64,000 nt of DNA from Cyclobacteriaceae bacterium (GTDB taxonomy: Bacteria > Bacteroidota > Bacteroidia > Cytophagales > Cyclobacteriaceae): contig JAEUUC010000005.1 in NCBI GenBank assembly GCA_016787665.1, positions 1 through 64,000 of the forward strand, written 5' to 3'. Positions within the stretch are counted from its first letter, which is position 1, and each line of letters opens with the position of its first letter. The notes under the pieces are model-generated. The model worked only from the letters and a program-made list of their open reading frames with translations. It searched no databases and had not been told where the DNA came from. Positions 51,488 to 60,443 of this stretch are shown one piece after another. The position numbers and the translations under genes were made by a program.

Positions 51488-52828
51488 ATGCTCCCAGTCG
51501 AATTCGTCCAACGCATGAAATCCCGATTGGGTGAACAGTACGCGTTGTTCGAAAACGCCCTGACACAAGCTTCACCCGTGAGTGTCCGGCTGAATCCCCG
51601 AAAGCAAGGGTCGGCAATTACCGGGCAGCCCGTGGGTTGGGCTGAAATGGGAAGGTATCTCAACGAGCGCCCGATCTTCACACTTGACCCCGCCCTGCAC
51701 GCAGGCGCCTACTACGTGCAGGAGGCCAGTTCGATGTTCATCGAGCAAGCAATACGGCAACATGTACCCCAAACTCCCGTCACGGCCCTAGACCTGTGCG
51801 CGGCTCCCGGTGGTAAATCCACACACCTGGTTAGTCTCCTGCACCCCGACTCGCTGCTTGTCAGTAATGAAGTCATTCGATCCCGGGCATCTATTCTGGC
51901 CGAGAACATCGCCAAGTGGGGATACCCGAATGTGGTGGTTACCCAAAACGACCCGGCTGAGGTTGGCGGGCTGCTTGGACTTTTTGACGTGGTCGTAGTG
52001 GATGCGCCCTGCTCAGGTGAAGGACTTTTTCGAAAGGATGCCGAAGCGGCCAGCGAATGGAGCGAAGCTAATGTTGCGTTATGCGCGTTGCGCCAGCGCA
52101 GAATCCTGACCGATGTATGGCCCGCACTCAAAGCGGAGGGGTTACTGATTTACTGCACGTGCACCTACTCCGATGAAGAAAATGAACAAGTGCTGAAATG
52201 GCTGCGGGAGGAAAAAGATGTTGAGTTCTGCAGGATTGAGTTAGGGACGGCCCCGGGTGTGGAAGAAGTGTTGGTTGACGGTGCCCGAGGTTACCGCTTT
52301 TATCCCCACCGGGTAAAAGGTGAAGGCTTTTTCCTGTCGGTGATGCGGAAGAAATCAACCCAGGAAAAGTTGTATGTCCGACCGCGAAAGTCCGAGGCTA
52401 TTGCGCCCGCGGGAATACGATCCCAAATAGCCAATTGGATGCGTAACCCGGAGCGGTTGACCATCAATCAACTTAAGGATTTACTGATTGCCGTGCCGGG
52501 CGGTTGGTCGGCTGAAGTGGAGCTGATCATCAACCATCTTCATGTGGTCACCCGGGGTACTGCCCTGGCCACCCTAAAACATGAGAAGCTGATACCTGAG
52601 CATGCGTGGGCACTTTCGACCGAGTTGAACCAAGACGCCTTTGAAGTGATCGAATTAGATGAAACGGCAGCACTGGCCTATTTGCGAAAAGACGCACTTC
52701 ATGTCGAATCGCCCACCCGGGGGTTTGCGTTGGTGACCTACCGGCAATTGCCGCTGGGCTGGATAAACCGATTGGGCAATCGCACCAACAACTTGTATCC
52801 GGCTAACTGGCGTATCCGGATGAAGTAG
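51488..52828 (+). CDS. rRNA cytosine-C5 methyltransferase (RsmF/NOL1-NOP2-Sun type)
   Basis: I prefer ATG 51488 over TTG 51458. The 446-residue enzyme has the Nol1/Nop2/Sun core: ALDLCAAPGGKSTHLVSLL for SAM (~residues 107-125), FDVVVVDAPCSGEGLFRKD with the PCS cysteine, and LLIYCTCTYSDEENEQVLKWL with the catalytic TCT cysteine. A C-terminal PUA-like domain with the P/GRPRKSEAI-like part matches RsmF, which makes m5C1407 in 16S rRNA. I call the family confidently and the exact site less so. Confidence 0.9.
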   Translation: MLPVEFVQRMKSRLGEQYALFENALTQASPVSVRLNPRKQGSAITGQPVGWAEMGRYLNERPIFTLDPALHAGAYYVQEASSMFIEQAIRQHVPQTPVTALDLCAAPGGKSTHLVSLLHPDSLLVSNEVIRSRASILAENIAKWGYPNVVVTQNDPAEVGGLLGLFDVVVVDAPCSGEGLFRKDAEAASEWSEANVALCALRQRRILTDVWPALKAEGLLIYCTCTYSDEENEQVLKWLREEKDVEFCRIELGTAPGVEEVLVDGARGYRFYPHRVKGEGFFLSVMRKKSTQEKLYVRPRKSEAIAPAGIRSQIANWMRNPERLTINQLKDLLIAVPGGWSAEVELIINHLHVVTRGTALATLKHEKLIPEHAWALSTELNQDAFEVIELDETAALAYLRKDALHVESPTRGFALVTYRQLPLGWINRLGNRTNNLYPANWRIRMK

Positions 52829-52833
52829 CGTTA

Positions 52834-52970
52834 CCAATCGAACTCTATACCGCACGACTTGCTGACAAGGGATGGCAGCGGAAGTTCTGCTTACCGAGAG
52901 CCTTCGTTCATTCGGGCGCTACCGGTGGATTTCCGCTGGGACGCACCTTCGGCACGAGAGCTCCGATTGG
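52834..52970 (+). ncRNA. Candidate structured RNA element between the rRNA methyltransferase gene and valS
   Basis: The 231-base gap holds a long imperfect hairpin. The outer stem pairs 52834-52846 with 52857 side bases 52957-52970: 12 of 13 pairs with one A-C mismatch and a bulged C at 52964. Inside, 52876-52887 pairs with 52927-52938 in a continuous 12-pair helix with two G-U wobbles. An inner ACCG/CGGT pair (52893-52896 and 52923-52926) follows. The wobbles (G at 52884 with T at 52930, T at 52886 with G at 52928) would be mismatches on the other strand, favouring plus-strand RNA. Bases 52847-52875 and 52939-52956 form a large internal loop, a shape somewhat like 6S RNA. There is no identity to known families that I can see, and no promoter was identified. 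Confidence 0.35.
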
Positions 52971-53031
52971 CATCCCGCGTTTCCCAATGGCCAAAAAACC
53001 TTTTGACCACCAATTCACCGCCTCTTTTGGC

Positions 53032-53039
53032 TAAATTTG
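53032..53039 (+). promoter_or_regulatory. -7 element of valS
   Basis: TAAATTTG matches TAnnTTTG exactly and lies 20 bases before the ATG at 53060. The nearest TTTG upstream (53002-53005) is 26 bases away, a little long for a -33 element. Confidence 0.5.
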
Positions 53040-53059
53040 CCCTCTTTTAGTTTCAAATC

Positions 53060-55744
53060 ATGTCGCTTTCAACGAAATACAATCCGGCTGACGTAGAGGA
53101 CAAATGGTACCGGTACTGGTTGGACCAGGGGTTTTTTCATTCACAGCCCAAGGCCAACAAGGAATCTTACAGCATTGTGATTCCTCCCCCCAACGTGACG
53201 GGCGTACTCCACATGGGCCACATGCTCAACAACACCATTCAGGATGTTTTGATCCGGAAAGCCCGCATGGAAGGAAAGGAAGCCTGCTGGGTGCCCGGCA
53301 CCGATCACGCTTCGATTGCTACGGAAGCGCGCGTGGTGGCGATGCTTCGCGAAAAAGGAATCAAGAAATCGGACTTGACGCGCGATGAATTTCTCGGTTA
53401 TGCCTGGGAATGGAAAGAAAAATATGGCGGCATCATCCTGGAGCAGTTGAAAAAACTGGGGGCCTCCTGCGACTGGGAGCGCACGGCTTTCACCATGGAT
53501 CCCGGCTATTACCAGGCTGTCATTCGCGTGTTTGTTGATCTTTATAAGAAAGGATACATCTACCGCGGCTTGCGCATGATCAATTGGGATTGCGAGGCGC
53601 GTACTGCGTTGAGTAACGAAGAAGTGATGTATAAGGAGGAGGGCGAGCGATCGATCCTCTACTCGGTGAAGTACCGCGTCAAAGATACAGCCGATGAGTG
53701 GGTGATCATTGCCACGCAACGTCCCGAAACGATTATGGGTGACACCGCCATCGCGATCAATCCATCGGACGAACGCTACCGCCATTTGATTGGCAAAAAA
53801 GTGTTAGTACCCTTTATCAACCGGGAGATACCGGTAATCGCAGACGACTACGTAGACAAAGCATTTGGTACCGGCTGTTTAAAAGTAACGCCTGCCCACG
53901 ATGTGAACGACTATGAAATTGGTTTGCGCCACAACTTGCCGGTGATTGACACCATCTATGACGATGGCACGCTAAACGCTAAATGTGAAATTCCCAAGTT
54001 CGTGGGTAAAGACCGTTTTGCTGTTCGAAAGGAAATGGTCAAAGACCTGCGGGAGGCCGGCTGGCTCGTGAAGGAGGAGGAATTTGTAACGCGCATCGGC
54101 CGGAGTGAACGAACCAACAGCGTAGTGGAACCGAAGCTCTCGTTGCAGTGGTTTGTCAAGATGAAGGAGATTTCCCGCAGAGCCTATCGGGCCGTGGAGG
54201 ATGATGAAATCAAACTTCACCCGGCCAAGTTCAAAAACACCTACCGCCATTGGATGGAAAATGTGCGCGATTGGTGCATCTCGCGTCAGTTATGGTGGGG
54301 CCACCGCATACCCGCCTATTACTACGGAACCGGTGAAGATGATTTTGTGGTAGCCGAGTCACTGGCCGAGGCGTTAACGTTGGCGTCAGCCAAAAGCGGC
54401 AAGAAACTATCAGAGAAAGATCTTCGGCAAGACGAAGATGTGCTGGATACCTGGGCTTCAAGCTGGTTGTGGCCCGAAGCCGTGTTCAATGGCTTTAATG
54501 ATGCGTGTTTTGATAAATCCACAGGTAAGATCAGGCTCGACAAGAACCCTGAGTTAAGCTACTACTACCCCACACGCGTGCTGGTGACAGCTCCTGAAAT
54601 TTTGTTCTTCTGGGTGGCCCGCATGATTATCGCGGGGTATGAGTATCTCGACAAAAAGCCATTTGAGGATGTGTACCTCACCGGTATCGTACGCGACAAA
54701 CTGGGGCGCAAGATGAGTAAGTCGCTGGGCAACTCGCCCGACCCGCTGGATTTGATTAAAACGTATGGTGCCGATGGCGTGCGCACCGGCATGCTCTTTA
54801 GCTCACCGGCCGGCAACGATTTGCTGTTCGATGAAAAGTTATGCGAGCAAGGACGAAACTTTGCCAATAAGATTTGGAATGCCTTTCGCCTGGTGAAAGG
54901 CTGGACGACCGTGAACCACCCGCAACCGGAGGAGAATAAAGTAGCCACCGACTGGTTTGAATCCCGACTGAACAATGGAATTGCCGAGCTGAACGATCAC
55001 TTCGCCAAATACCGGATGAGTGATGCGTTGATGAGCGTGTATAAACTGATTTGGGATGATTTCTGCTCGTGGTACCTGGAGATCATTAAGCCCGAATATG
55101 GCAAACCCATTGATACCGAAACCTACCAGCGCACGGTGGAATTCTTCGAGGCCGTGTTGAAGTTGCTGCATCCGTTCATGCCGTTTATTACCGAAGAGTT
55201 GTGGTCGGAATTGCGCGAACGCAAACCGGGCGAAAGCATTGTGGTGGCCAAATGGCCTGCATCCGGCCAGTCGCGAAATGACTTGTTGGAAGAAGCTCAA
55301 ACCGCCTTTGCCGTGGTGAGCGAAGTCCGGAATGTGCGCAGCAGTAAAGGGTTATCACCCCGCGAGGCACTGCCGTTGTTTGTAAAGGATGGACAGGCAC
55401 GGTTGATTAACACGTTCTGGCCGGTGGTGAAGAAGTTAGCGAACCTGAGCGAAGTGAACCCGGTGACTGAAAAAGTAGGCCAGGCCACGAGTTTTCTGGT
55501 AAAGTCGACCGAGTTTTACATCACGCTCGGTGGCAAAGTGGATGTGGAAAAAGAGCGAGAGGCGTTGACCAAAGAACTTGACTACCAGCGTGGATTTCTT
55601 GCTTCCTGCGAAAAGAAGTTGAGCAACGAACGATTTGTGGCCGGTGCCCCTCCCCAGGTATTGGAGAATGAGCGGAGAAAAAAAGCTGATGCCGAGTCGA
55701 AGATTAAGGCGCTGGAAGAACAGCTGAACGGGTTGGGTGTGTAG
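53060..55744 (+). CDS. valS: Valine-tRNA ligase
   Basis: This 894-residue class I synthetase charges tRNA-Val and edits threonine. It has the HIGH-type motif PPNVTGVLHMGHML (residues ~38-51), the editing domain with TQRPETIMGDTAI and the DVNDYEIG block, and the KMSKS-type motif GRKMSKSLGNSPDPLD at ~residues 550-565. The anticodon-binding helices and a C-terminal coiled coil follow (EKEREALTKELDYQRGFLASCEKKLSNERF). The structure and length match bacterial ValRS. Two converging features precede it: a structured element and a -7 promoter element. Confidence 0.97.
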   Translation: MSLSTKYNPADVEDKWYRYWLDQGFFHSQPKANKESYSIVIPPPNVTGVLHMGHMLNNTIQDVLIRKARMEGKEACWVPGTDHASIATEARVVAMLREKGIKKSDLTRDEFLGYAWEWKEKYGGIILEQLKKLGASCDWERTAFTMDPGYYQAVIRVFVDLYKKGYIYRGLRMINWDCEARTALSNEEVMYKEEGERSILYSVKYRVKDTADEWVIIATQRPETIMGDTAIAINPSDERYRHLIGKKVLVPFINREIPVIADDYVDKAFGTGCLKVTPAHDVNDYEIGLRHNLPVIDTIYDDGTLNAKCEIPKFVGKDRFAVRKEMVKDLREAGWLVKEEEFVTRIGRSERTNSVVEPKLSLQWFVKMKEISRRAYRAVEDDEIKLHPAKFKNTYRHWMENVRDWCISRQLWWGHRIPAYYYGTGEDDFVVAESLAEALTLASAKSGKKLSEKDLRQDEDVLDTWASSWLWPEAVFNGFNDACFDKSTGKIRLDKNPELSYYYPTRVLVTAPEILFFWVARMIIAGYEYLDKKPFEDVYLTGIVRDKLGRKMSKSLGNSPDPLDLIKTYGADGVRTGMLFSSPAGNDLLFDEKLCEQGRNFANKIWNAFRLVKGWTTVNHPQPEENKVATDWFESRLNNGIAELNDHFAKYRMSDALMSVYKLIWDDFCSWYLEIIKPEYGKPIDTETYQRTVEFFEAVLKLLHPFMPFITEELWSELRERKPGESIVVAKWPASGQSRNDLLEEAQTAFAVVSEVRNVRSSKGLSPREALPLFVKDGQARLINTFWPVVKKLANLSEVNPVTEKVGQATSFLVKSTEFYITLGGKVDVEKEREALTKELDYQRGFLASCEKKLSNERFVAGAPPQVLENERRKKADAESKIKALEEQLNGLGV

Positions 55745-55829
55745 CTTGCCAACTTCGTTGCAATAAAAGTTCAGGTTACCTTAAAGGATATAGTTGGCGT
55801 TTTTGAATACAAACTCTCAACTTCGATCC

Positions 55830-56285
55830 ATGAAATTACGTGTCCTGATACTGATCCTAATACTACTCTCAGCATGCTCGAAGCCGACTCAACAGGAGTC
55901 GAACTCAGCATCACATGCGGTTGACTCGGTGGAGCTTAATGAAACCATCGATACCGACTCGGAGATTGATGCGGAGTTGGCCCTTTACAGCGGTCAATTC
56001 GAGTGGTACCCGGAAGGCGGTGCTGAAGGTGGCGGTAGTTTGTCACTGGAATACCGGGGTAACCGAGAATTCTCGTTCAGCCTCAGTACATCACTCAATG
56101 AGTGTAGCGCAAGCCTAAAGGGGACTCTGTACGCTGACCGCTCTCAACACGCCTTCTACCAGTCGGACGAATGCTTTTTACATTTCAATTTCCTGCTGGG
56201 CAATACAATTGAGATTATTGAAGACAACTGTCGTGAGCATCCAAACGAGTGCGGTTTTGAGGGCGACTACGTCCGTAAAAATTGA
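55830..56285 (+). CDS. Small lipoprotein, unknown function
   Basis: I chose ATG 55830, which starts a lipoprotein signal (LRVLILILILLSAC lipobox). The 151-residue product has an acidic linker (ETIDTDSEIDAELALY) and then a strand-rich domain with four cysteines (NECSASL, DECFLHF, NCREHPNECGF). The GGSLSLEYRGNREFSFSLSTS strands look like a small barrel or sandwich. No family is recognised. It lies in the AT-richer pocket after valS, with the thioredoxin-like gene 68 bases downstream. Confidence 0.65.
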   Translation: MKLRVLILILILLSACSKPTQQESNSASHAVDSVELNETIDTDSEIDAELALYSGQFEWYPEGGAEGGGSLSLEYRGNREFSFSLSTSLNECSASLKGTLYADRSQHAFYQSDECFLHFNFLLGNTIEIIEDNCREHPNECGFEGDYVRKN

Positions 56286-56353
56286 CCCTACTGAAAATCT
56301 GATAGAGGTACTAATTCTTTTTTGGCAACCATACCCCGACAAGGCTTACTATC

Positions 56354-57100
56354 ATGAAAACTCTCTTTACCCTACTACTGCTTTCAACATTGGCAACATT
56401 TGGGCAGACCCCAACCTCCAATAAAAAGTACAATTGGGATTATGTCATGAAGTATGTCAAAAAAAACAAGATGGATATTGCGAGGGGAACACAAGCCATT
56501 ATCGATGAAGTAGTACAATCTTATGCTGGAGAAAGTCAACAAATGGAACTTGTACAACTCTATAAAGACGCCTATGATTTCAAGATTATCGATAAGCCCG
56601 TGCTCAAGAGGATTGTAGACTCCTTGTCAATCCATGGTGAAAGTAACGAGGTCAGAACCTTCGCGCTAGAGTGCATTAACCAAGTCGAGTATAGGTTACT
56701 AAACAAGGAGATAAGAGATTTTGAATTTCCGAACAAAAATGGTCAACCTGTTAAATTGACGGAACTCAAGGAAAAAATTGTTATTGTCGAGTTATGGGCA
56801 ACATGGTGTGGTCCGTGTATCAAAGAAATGAAGAGAATACCGGAGTTAAGAAGGAGAAACCCTCACATCGAGTTCTATTCTATCTCCGTTGATAAGTCGG
56901 TGGATAAGATGATAAAGTTTGTTGATTCGAATGGGTATAACTGGCCCATTGTTTTTGGTGGCGACCAGGAGGCCAATCCGGATTTATGGAATTACTTGAA
57001 CATCGTTGCGATACCAAAATATTATGTAGTTGACAGGACCGGCACCATCATTAACGTTTCCGATTCGCTGGACGAGCGGTACTTGTTGAGCTTGAAGTAA
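56354..57100 (+). CDS. Thioredoxin-like (TlpA/ResA-type) exported protein
   Basis: The 248 residues have a short signal peptide (LLLLSTLATFGQ), an N-terminal helical region (residues ~25-115) and a C-terminal thioredoxin fold. The active site is WATWCGPC (Cys ~153 and ~156), with a cis-Pro region VAIPKYYVVDRTG. Such proteins reduce periplasmic disulfides, often for cytochrome c maturation or for the T9SS. The helical N-terminal extension is unusual. It is more AT-rich than its neighbours and paired with the lipoprotein gene. Confidence 0.85.
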   Translation: MKTLFTLLLLSTLATFGQTPTSNKKYNWDYVMKYVKKNKMDIARGTQAIIDEVVQSYAGESQQMELVQLYKDAYDFKIIDKPVLKRIVDSLSIHGESNEVRTFALECINQVEYRLLNKEIRDFEFPNKNGQPVKLTELKEKIVIVELWATWCGPCIKEMKRIPELRRRNPHIEFYSISVDKSVDKMIKFVDSNGYNWPIVFGGDQEANPDLWNYLNIVAIPKYYVVDRTGTIINVSDSLDERYLLSLK

Positions 57101-57177
57101 TGAAACGTGGTGACAGTTACGCACAGATAGCCAAAATCTAACAACCCAGAGTCAAGTATCCAGCATCCGACCAAGCA

Positions 57178-58401
57178 TCATACCCTTGCCGCCAGGAGCA
57201 ACTCAATGTTCCGGAACTTCATGCCGAATTTGCGCGCCACGGACTCGTTGGTGAGGTTGCCTTTGTATGTGTACACGCCTTTCATAAACCACTTGTGCCC
57301 AAAAATCATTTCTTCCACCCCTCCTTCTTCCGCTGCGCGCAAAAGGGTTGGTGTAAAGATGTTACTTAGAGCTGTGGCAGCTGTGTGTGCCACGCGGCTG
57401 GCCACATTCGGCACACAGTAGTGAATCACCCCATGCTTGCGGTAAGTCGGGCGGTCGTGGGTGGTCATTTCAGAAGTAGCAATACAACCGCCCTGGTCGA
57501 TGCTCAAGTCGATGATGAGTGAATCCGGCTTCATGTTGGTCACCATTTCTTCGCTCACCACGTGGCGGACTTTTCCTTTCTCAGCGCGCAGGGCACCGAT
57601 CACTACGTCCGCTTCTTTTAAACTGACAGCCAGGCTACCCGAGTCAATCGTAGCGGTTGAGAGGGGTGAACCCAACGCGTGCTTGAGTCTCCGCAATTTG
57701 TAGAGGTGGTTATCAAACACCTGAATTTCGGCCCCGAGGCTCATCGCGGCCCGAGCCGCATACTCGGCCACCGTGCCCGCGCCAATAATCACCACCCGGG
57801 TTGGCGGCACCCCGGTGATTCCCCCAAAAATAATTCCACGGCCGTTGCGCGAGGTGCTCAGGTATTCGGCTGCAATGAGGATAACGGTGCTGCCGGCAAT
57901 CTCACTCATGGCCCGAATGATCGGCATGCCACCCGCCTTGTCTTCAATAAACTCGTAGGCAAGGGCCGTCACGCGCTTTTTGATTAACCCATCGACATAG
58001 GGTTGCTCCAGGTGGCCCACCTGCAAAGCCGAGATTAACGTTTGCCCCGGCTTGAAATATTCCAGCTCTTCCTGGGTGGGTGGCTCAATTTTCAAAATGA
58101 TTTCAGCCTTATAGGCATCGGCCGGTGAATACACGATCTTGGCGCCCGCTTCACTGTATTGCTTGTCGGTGAATTTGCTGCCTTCGCCCGCTTTGGTTTC
58201 CACCCACACCTCGTGGCCGTTGTTTACAAGCAAAGCCACCGCATCGGGGGTCAGGCTGATGCGGTTTTCCTGGTAGGCAATCTCGCGGGGCAATCCGATC
58301 GAAAAGGATTTCTTCCCGGTTTTCACCTTCACCATTTCTTCCTGCGGTGAGAGGCTGCTCTTGGCTAACGCTTCAAAACCGGATTTTTTGGAGTTACTCA
58401 T
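57178..58401 (-). CDS. ald: Alanine dehydrogenase
   Basis: I chose ATG 58401, which overlaps the tsaE stop by 8 bases; the frame extends further upstream without a signal. The 407-residue NAD-dependent enzyme interconverts alanine and pyruvate plus ammonia. It has GLPREIAYQENRISLTPDAV (substrate Arg), ILKIEPPTQEEL, the Rossmann motif VVIIGAGTVAEYAARAAMSLGA and the DLSIDQGGCIATSEMTTHDRP block (catalytic Asp/His region). It is the last gene of the porX-tsaE-ald run. Confidence 0.92.
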   Translation of the reverse strand: MSNSKKSGFEALAKSSLSPQEEMVKVKTGKKSFSIGLPREIAYQENRISLTPDAVALLVNNGHEVWVETKAGEGSKFTDKQYSEAGAKIVYSPADAYKAEIILKIEPPTQEELEYFKPGQTLISALQVGHLEQPYVDGLIKKRVTALAYEFIEDKAGGMPIIRAMSEIAGSTVILIAAEYLSTSRNGRGIIFGGITGVPPTRVVIIGAGTVAEYAARAAMSLGAEIQVFDNHLYKLRRLKHALGSPLSTATIDSGSLAVSLKEADVVIGALRAEKGKVRHVVSEEMVTNMKPDSLIIDLSIDQGGCIATSEMTTHDRPTYRKHGVIHYCVPNVASRVAHTAATALSNIFTPTLLRAAEEGGVEEMIFGHKWFMKGVYTYKGNLTNESVARKFGMKFRNIELLLAARV

Positions 58402-58849
58402 GTCGTTCAAAAAAAATCTGTCGCGAGTCGGGCTTGCTGCCAGCGGCAAGGGCAAGCCTGACTTTGAAATATCGTTGGGGAATAAGGGTCGGCACACGCT
58501 CCGGCCATTCAATCAGGCACAGACTACCCGAGTCGAAATACTCTTCGGCCCCCATATCGTACGCTTCCTCCTCTTTTTTCAAGCGATAAAAATCGAAATG
58601 ATATACGCGACTTCCGCTGGCGGTCGTGTACTCGTTCACCAACGAAAACGTAGGGCTGTTGACCCGCTGCTTCACACCCAACACCTCGCCCAACGATTTA
58701 ATGAGTGTGGTCTTCCCGGCACCCATGTCACCCTGCACCAGCCATACCGTCCAGCCCTTGCCTTGGTTCCAAAGTTCATGGGCAGCGTCCGTCATTCGGT
58801 CTAAACCGATGTACCCATTACCTTGTAGCTTCACCTGCTCCTCAGGCAT
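58394..58849 (-). CDS. tsaE: tRNA threonylcarbamoyladenosine biosynthesis ATPase TsaE
   Basis: I chose ATG 58849, which overlaps the porX stop by 8 bases. The 151-residue ATPase works with TsaB and TsaD to make t6A37 in tRNAs that read ANN codons. The Walker A motif is QGDMGAGKTTLIKSLGEVLG (residues ~41-60), then NSPTFSLVNEY (switch-like Thr), YHFDFYRL and the IEWPERV end. It is translationally coupled to porX upstream and to ald downstream. Confidence 0.93.
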   Translation of the reverse strand: MPEEQVKLQGNGYIGLDRMTDAAHELWNQGKGWTVWLVQGDMGAGKTTLIKSLGEVLGVKQRVNSPTFSLVNEYTTASGSRVYHFDFYRLKKEEEAYDMGAEEYFDSGSLCLIEWPERVPTLIPQRYFKVRLALAAGSKPDSRQIFFERHE

Positions 58850-60398
58850 TTTTCGAAGATAGCAAAACAAACGGAATTATCATCTCTTCAAGACTAACGC
58901 CACCGTGCTGAAAGGTGTCCTTATAGAAGTTCACGTAATAGTTGTAGTTATTCGGGTAGGCAAAAAACTGATCCTCAATGGCAAATACATAGCTGGTGGA
59001 TACATTCTGCTTCGGCAAAAAGAATCGCTCAGGTTTGGTGGCCTGAAATACCTTGTCACCCTCGAACCCAAGATTCTTACCCTGTTTGTATCTTAAATTC
59101 GAATTCACACTGCGATCACCAATGATTTTGAATGGCCGCTTCACGCGGATGGTGCCGTGGTCGGTAGTAATGATCAGTCGCACCTTGCGCTCAGCAATCT
59201 TCTTCAGAATGTCGAACAAAGGCGAATGGACAAACCAGCTGCGTGTAATTGAGCGATACGCGGCCTCATCGGGAGCGAGTTCGCGAATCATGGCCATATC
59301 GGTACGCGCGTGCGACAACATATCCACAAAGTTGTACACGATCACATTTAGGTCATTGGTAAAAAGATTGCTTACGGAGTCGGCTAAATCGCGACCCTCC
59401 TCCAACTGTTTAATCTTATGGTAGGAAAATTTGAAATTCAGGTTGTTCCTCCGCATTTGCTTTTCGAGAAACTCCGCCTCGAAGTTGTTTTTTGATTCGT
59501 CTTCATCCTCCCCCACCCACAATTCGGGATGACTTTTCACCATATCGGATGGCAGCAAGCCAGAGAAAATCGCATTGCGGGCGTAGGCGGTAGTGGTGGG
59601 CAGAATCGAGTAATACGTTTCCTCGGTATCAACGGCAAAGTACTCGCCAAGCTCAGGCTCAATGACCTTCCATTGATCGTACCGTAGATTATCGATAACG
59701 ATGAGGAACACCGGCAGGTCCTTTTTTAGTTCGGGAAAGACCTTGCGTTTCATCAACTGGTGCGACAGCATCGGTTTCTCCACTTTAGGATCGTTGAGCC
59801 ACGATTCGTAATTACGTTTGATAAACCGGCAGAAATTCGTATTCGCTTCCACCTTCTGCATTTCCAGCACCTCGGCCATCTGGTTATCGCCTTCAGCCAT
59901 CTGCAATTCCCAATAGACGAGTTTTTTATAGATATCGGCCCACTCGGCATAACTGAGGTCGCCCAGAAAGGCCATACTGATCTTTTGGAACTCCTGCTGA
60001 TAGTTCATGCTGGTTTTCTCCTGCACCAACCGCTTGTTGTCTAAAATTTTCTTAATGCTGAGTAAAATCTGACTGGGATTAATCGGCTTAATCAGGTAGT
60101 CGTCAATCTTGGCCCCGATGGCCTCCTCCATGATTTGCTCTTCCTCGTTCTTGGTGATCATCACCACCGGCAGGTTGGGCTTTTGGTTTTTGATCAGGCT
60201 AAGCGCCTCCAGGCCGGATATACCCGGCATGTTTTCATCCAGAAACACCACATCAAAATTGCGATCCTCACACATCTCTACCGCCTCCGATCCGTTGTTG
60301 ACCGGGGTGATATCATAGCCGCGTTGCTGCAGGAACAAGATGTGGGGCTTTAGCAAGTCGATCTCATCATCGGCCCACAAAATGCTGTATCTTTGCAT
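58842..60398 (-). CDS. porX: PorX-type T9SS response regulator with PglZ-like effector domain
   Basis: The 518 residues begin with a response-regulator receiver domain: acidic pair in WADDEIDLLKP (Asp ~10-11), phospho-acceptor in VVFLDENMPG (Asp ~54), Thr/Ser in VMITKN and Lys in YLIKP (~107). A helical linker (to ~residue 200) leads to an alkaline-phosphatase-like PglZ domain: LIVIDNLRYDQW, TTTAYARNAIFSG, YNFVDMLSHARTD and IITTDHGTIRVKRP. This layout is PorX, which acts with PorY to control type IX secretion and has nucleotide phosphodiesterase activity. The gene diverges from the HD gene by 45 bases. Confidence 0.92.
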   Translation of the reverse strand: MQRYSILWADDEIDLLKPHILFLQQRGYDITPVNNGSEAVEMCEDRNFDVVFLDENMPGISGLEALSLIKNQKPNLPVVMITKNEEEQIMEEAIGAKIDDYLIKPINPSQILLSIKKILDNKRLVQEKTSMNYQQEFQKISMAFLGDLSYAEWADIYKKLVYWELQMAEGDNQMAEVLEMQKVEANTNFCRFIKRNYESWLNDPKVEKPMLSHQLMKRKVFPELKKDLPVFLIVIDNLRYDQWKVIEPELGEYFAVDTEETYYSILPTTTAYARNAIFSGLLPSDMVKSHPELWVGEDEDESKNNFEAEFLEKQMRRNNLNFKFSYHKIKQLEEGRDLADSVSNLFTNDLNVIVYNFVDMLSHARTDMAMIRELAPDEAAYRSITRSWFVHSPLFDILKKIAERKVRLIITTDHGTIRVKRPFKIIGDRSVNSNLRYKQGKNLGFEGDKVFQATKPERFFLPKQNVSTSYVFAIEDQFFAYPNNYNYYVNFYKDTFQHGGVSLEEMIIPFVLLSSKNA

Positions 60399-60410
60399 AC
60401 GTCAAAGTTA
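60388..60410. promoter_or_regulatory. Overlapping divergent -7 elements of porX and the HD gene
   Basis: TATCTTTG (60388-60395, plus) points to the HD gene and overlaps the first codons of porX. TAACTTTG on the minus strand (plus 60403-60410) points to porX. Both match TAnnTTTG, within a 45-base divergent gap, so the two may compete for polymerase. Confidence 0.5.
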
Positions 60411-60443
60411 AGCAATAATTCAGCCAAGGGTTAACCGAATCGC

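Noticed and set aside
52859..53050. 63-residue open frame in the gap before valS
   Set aside because: Its composition is not protein-like, it includes the valS -7 element, and the nested base pairing explains the region better.
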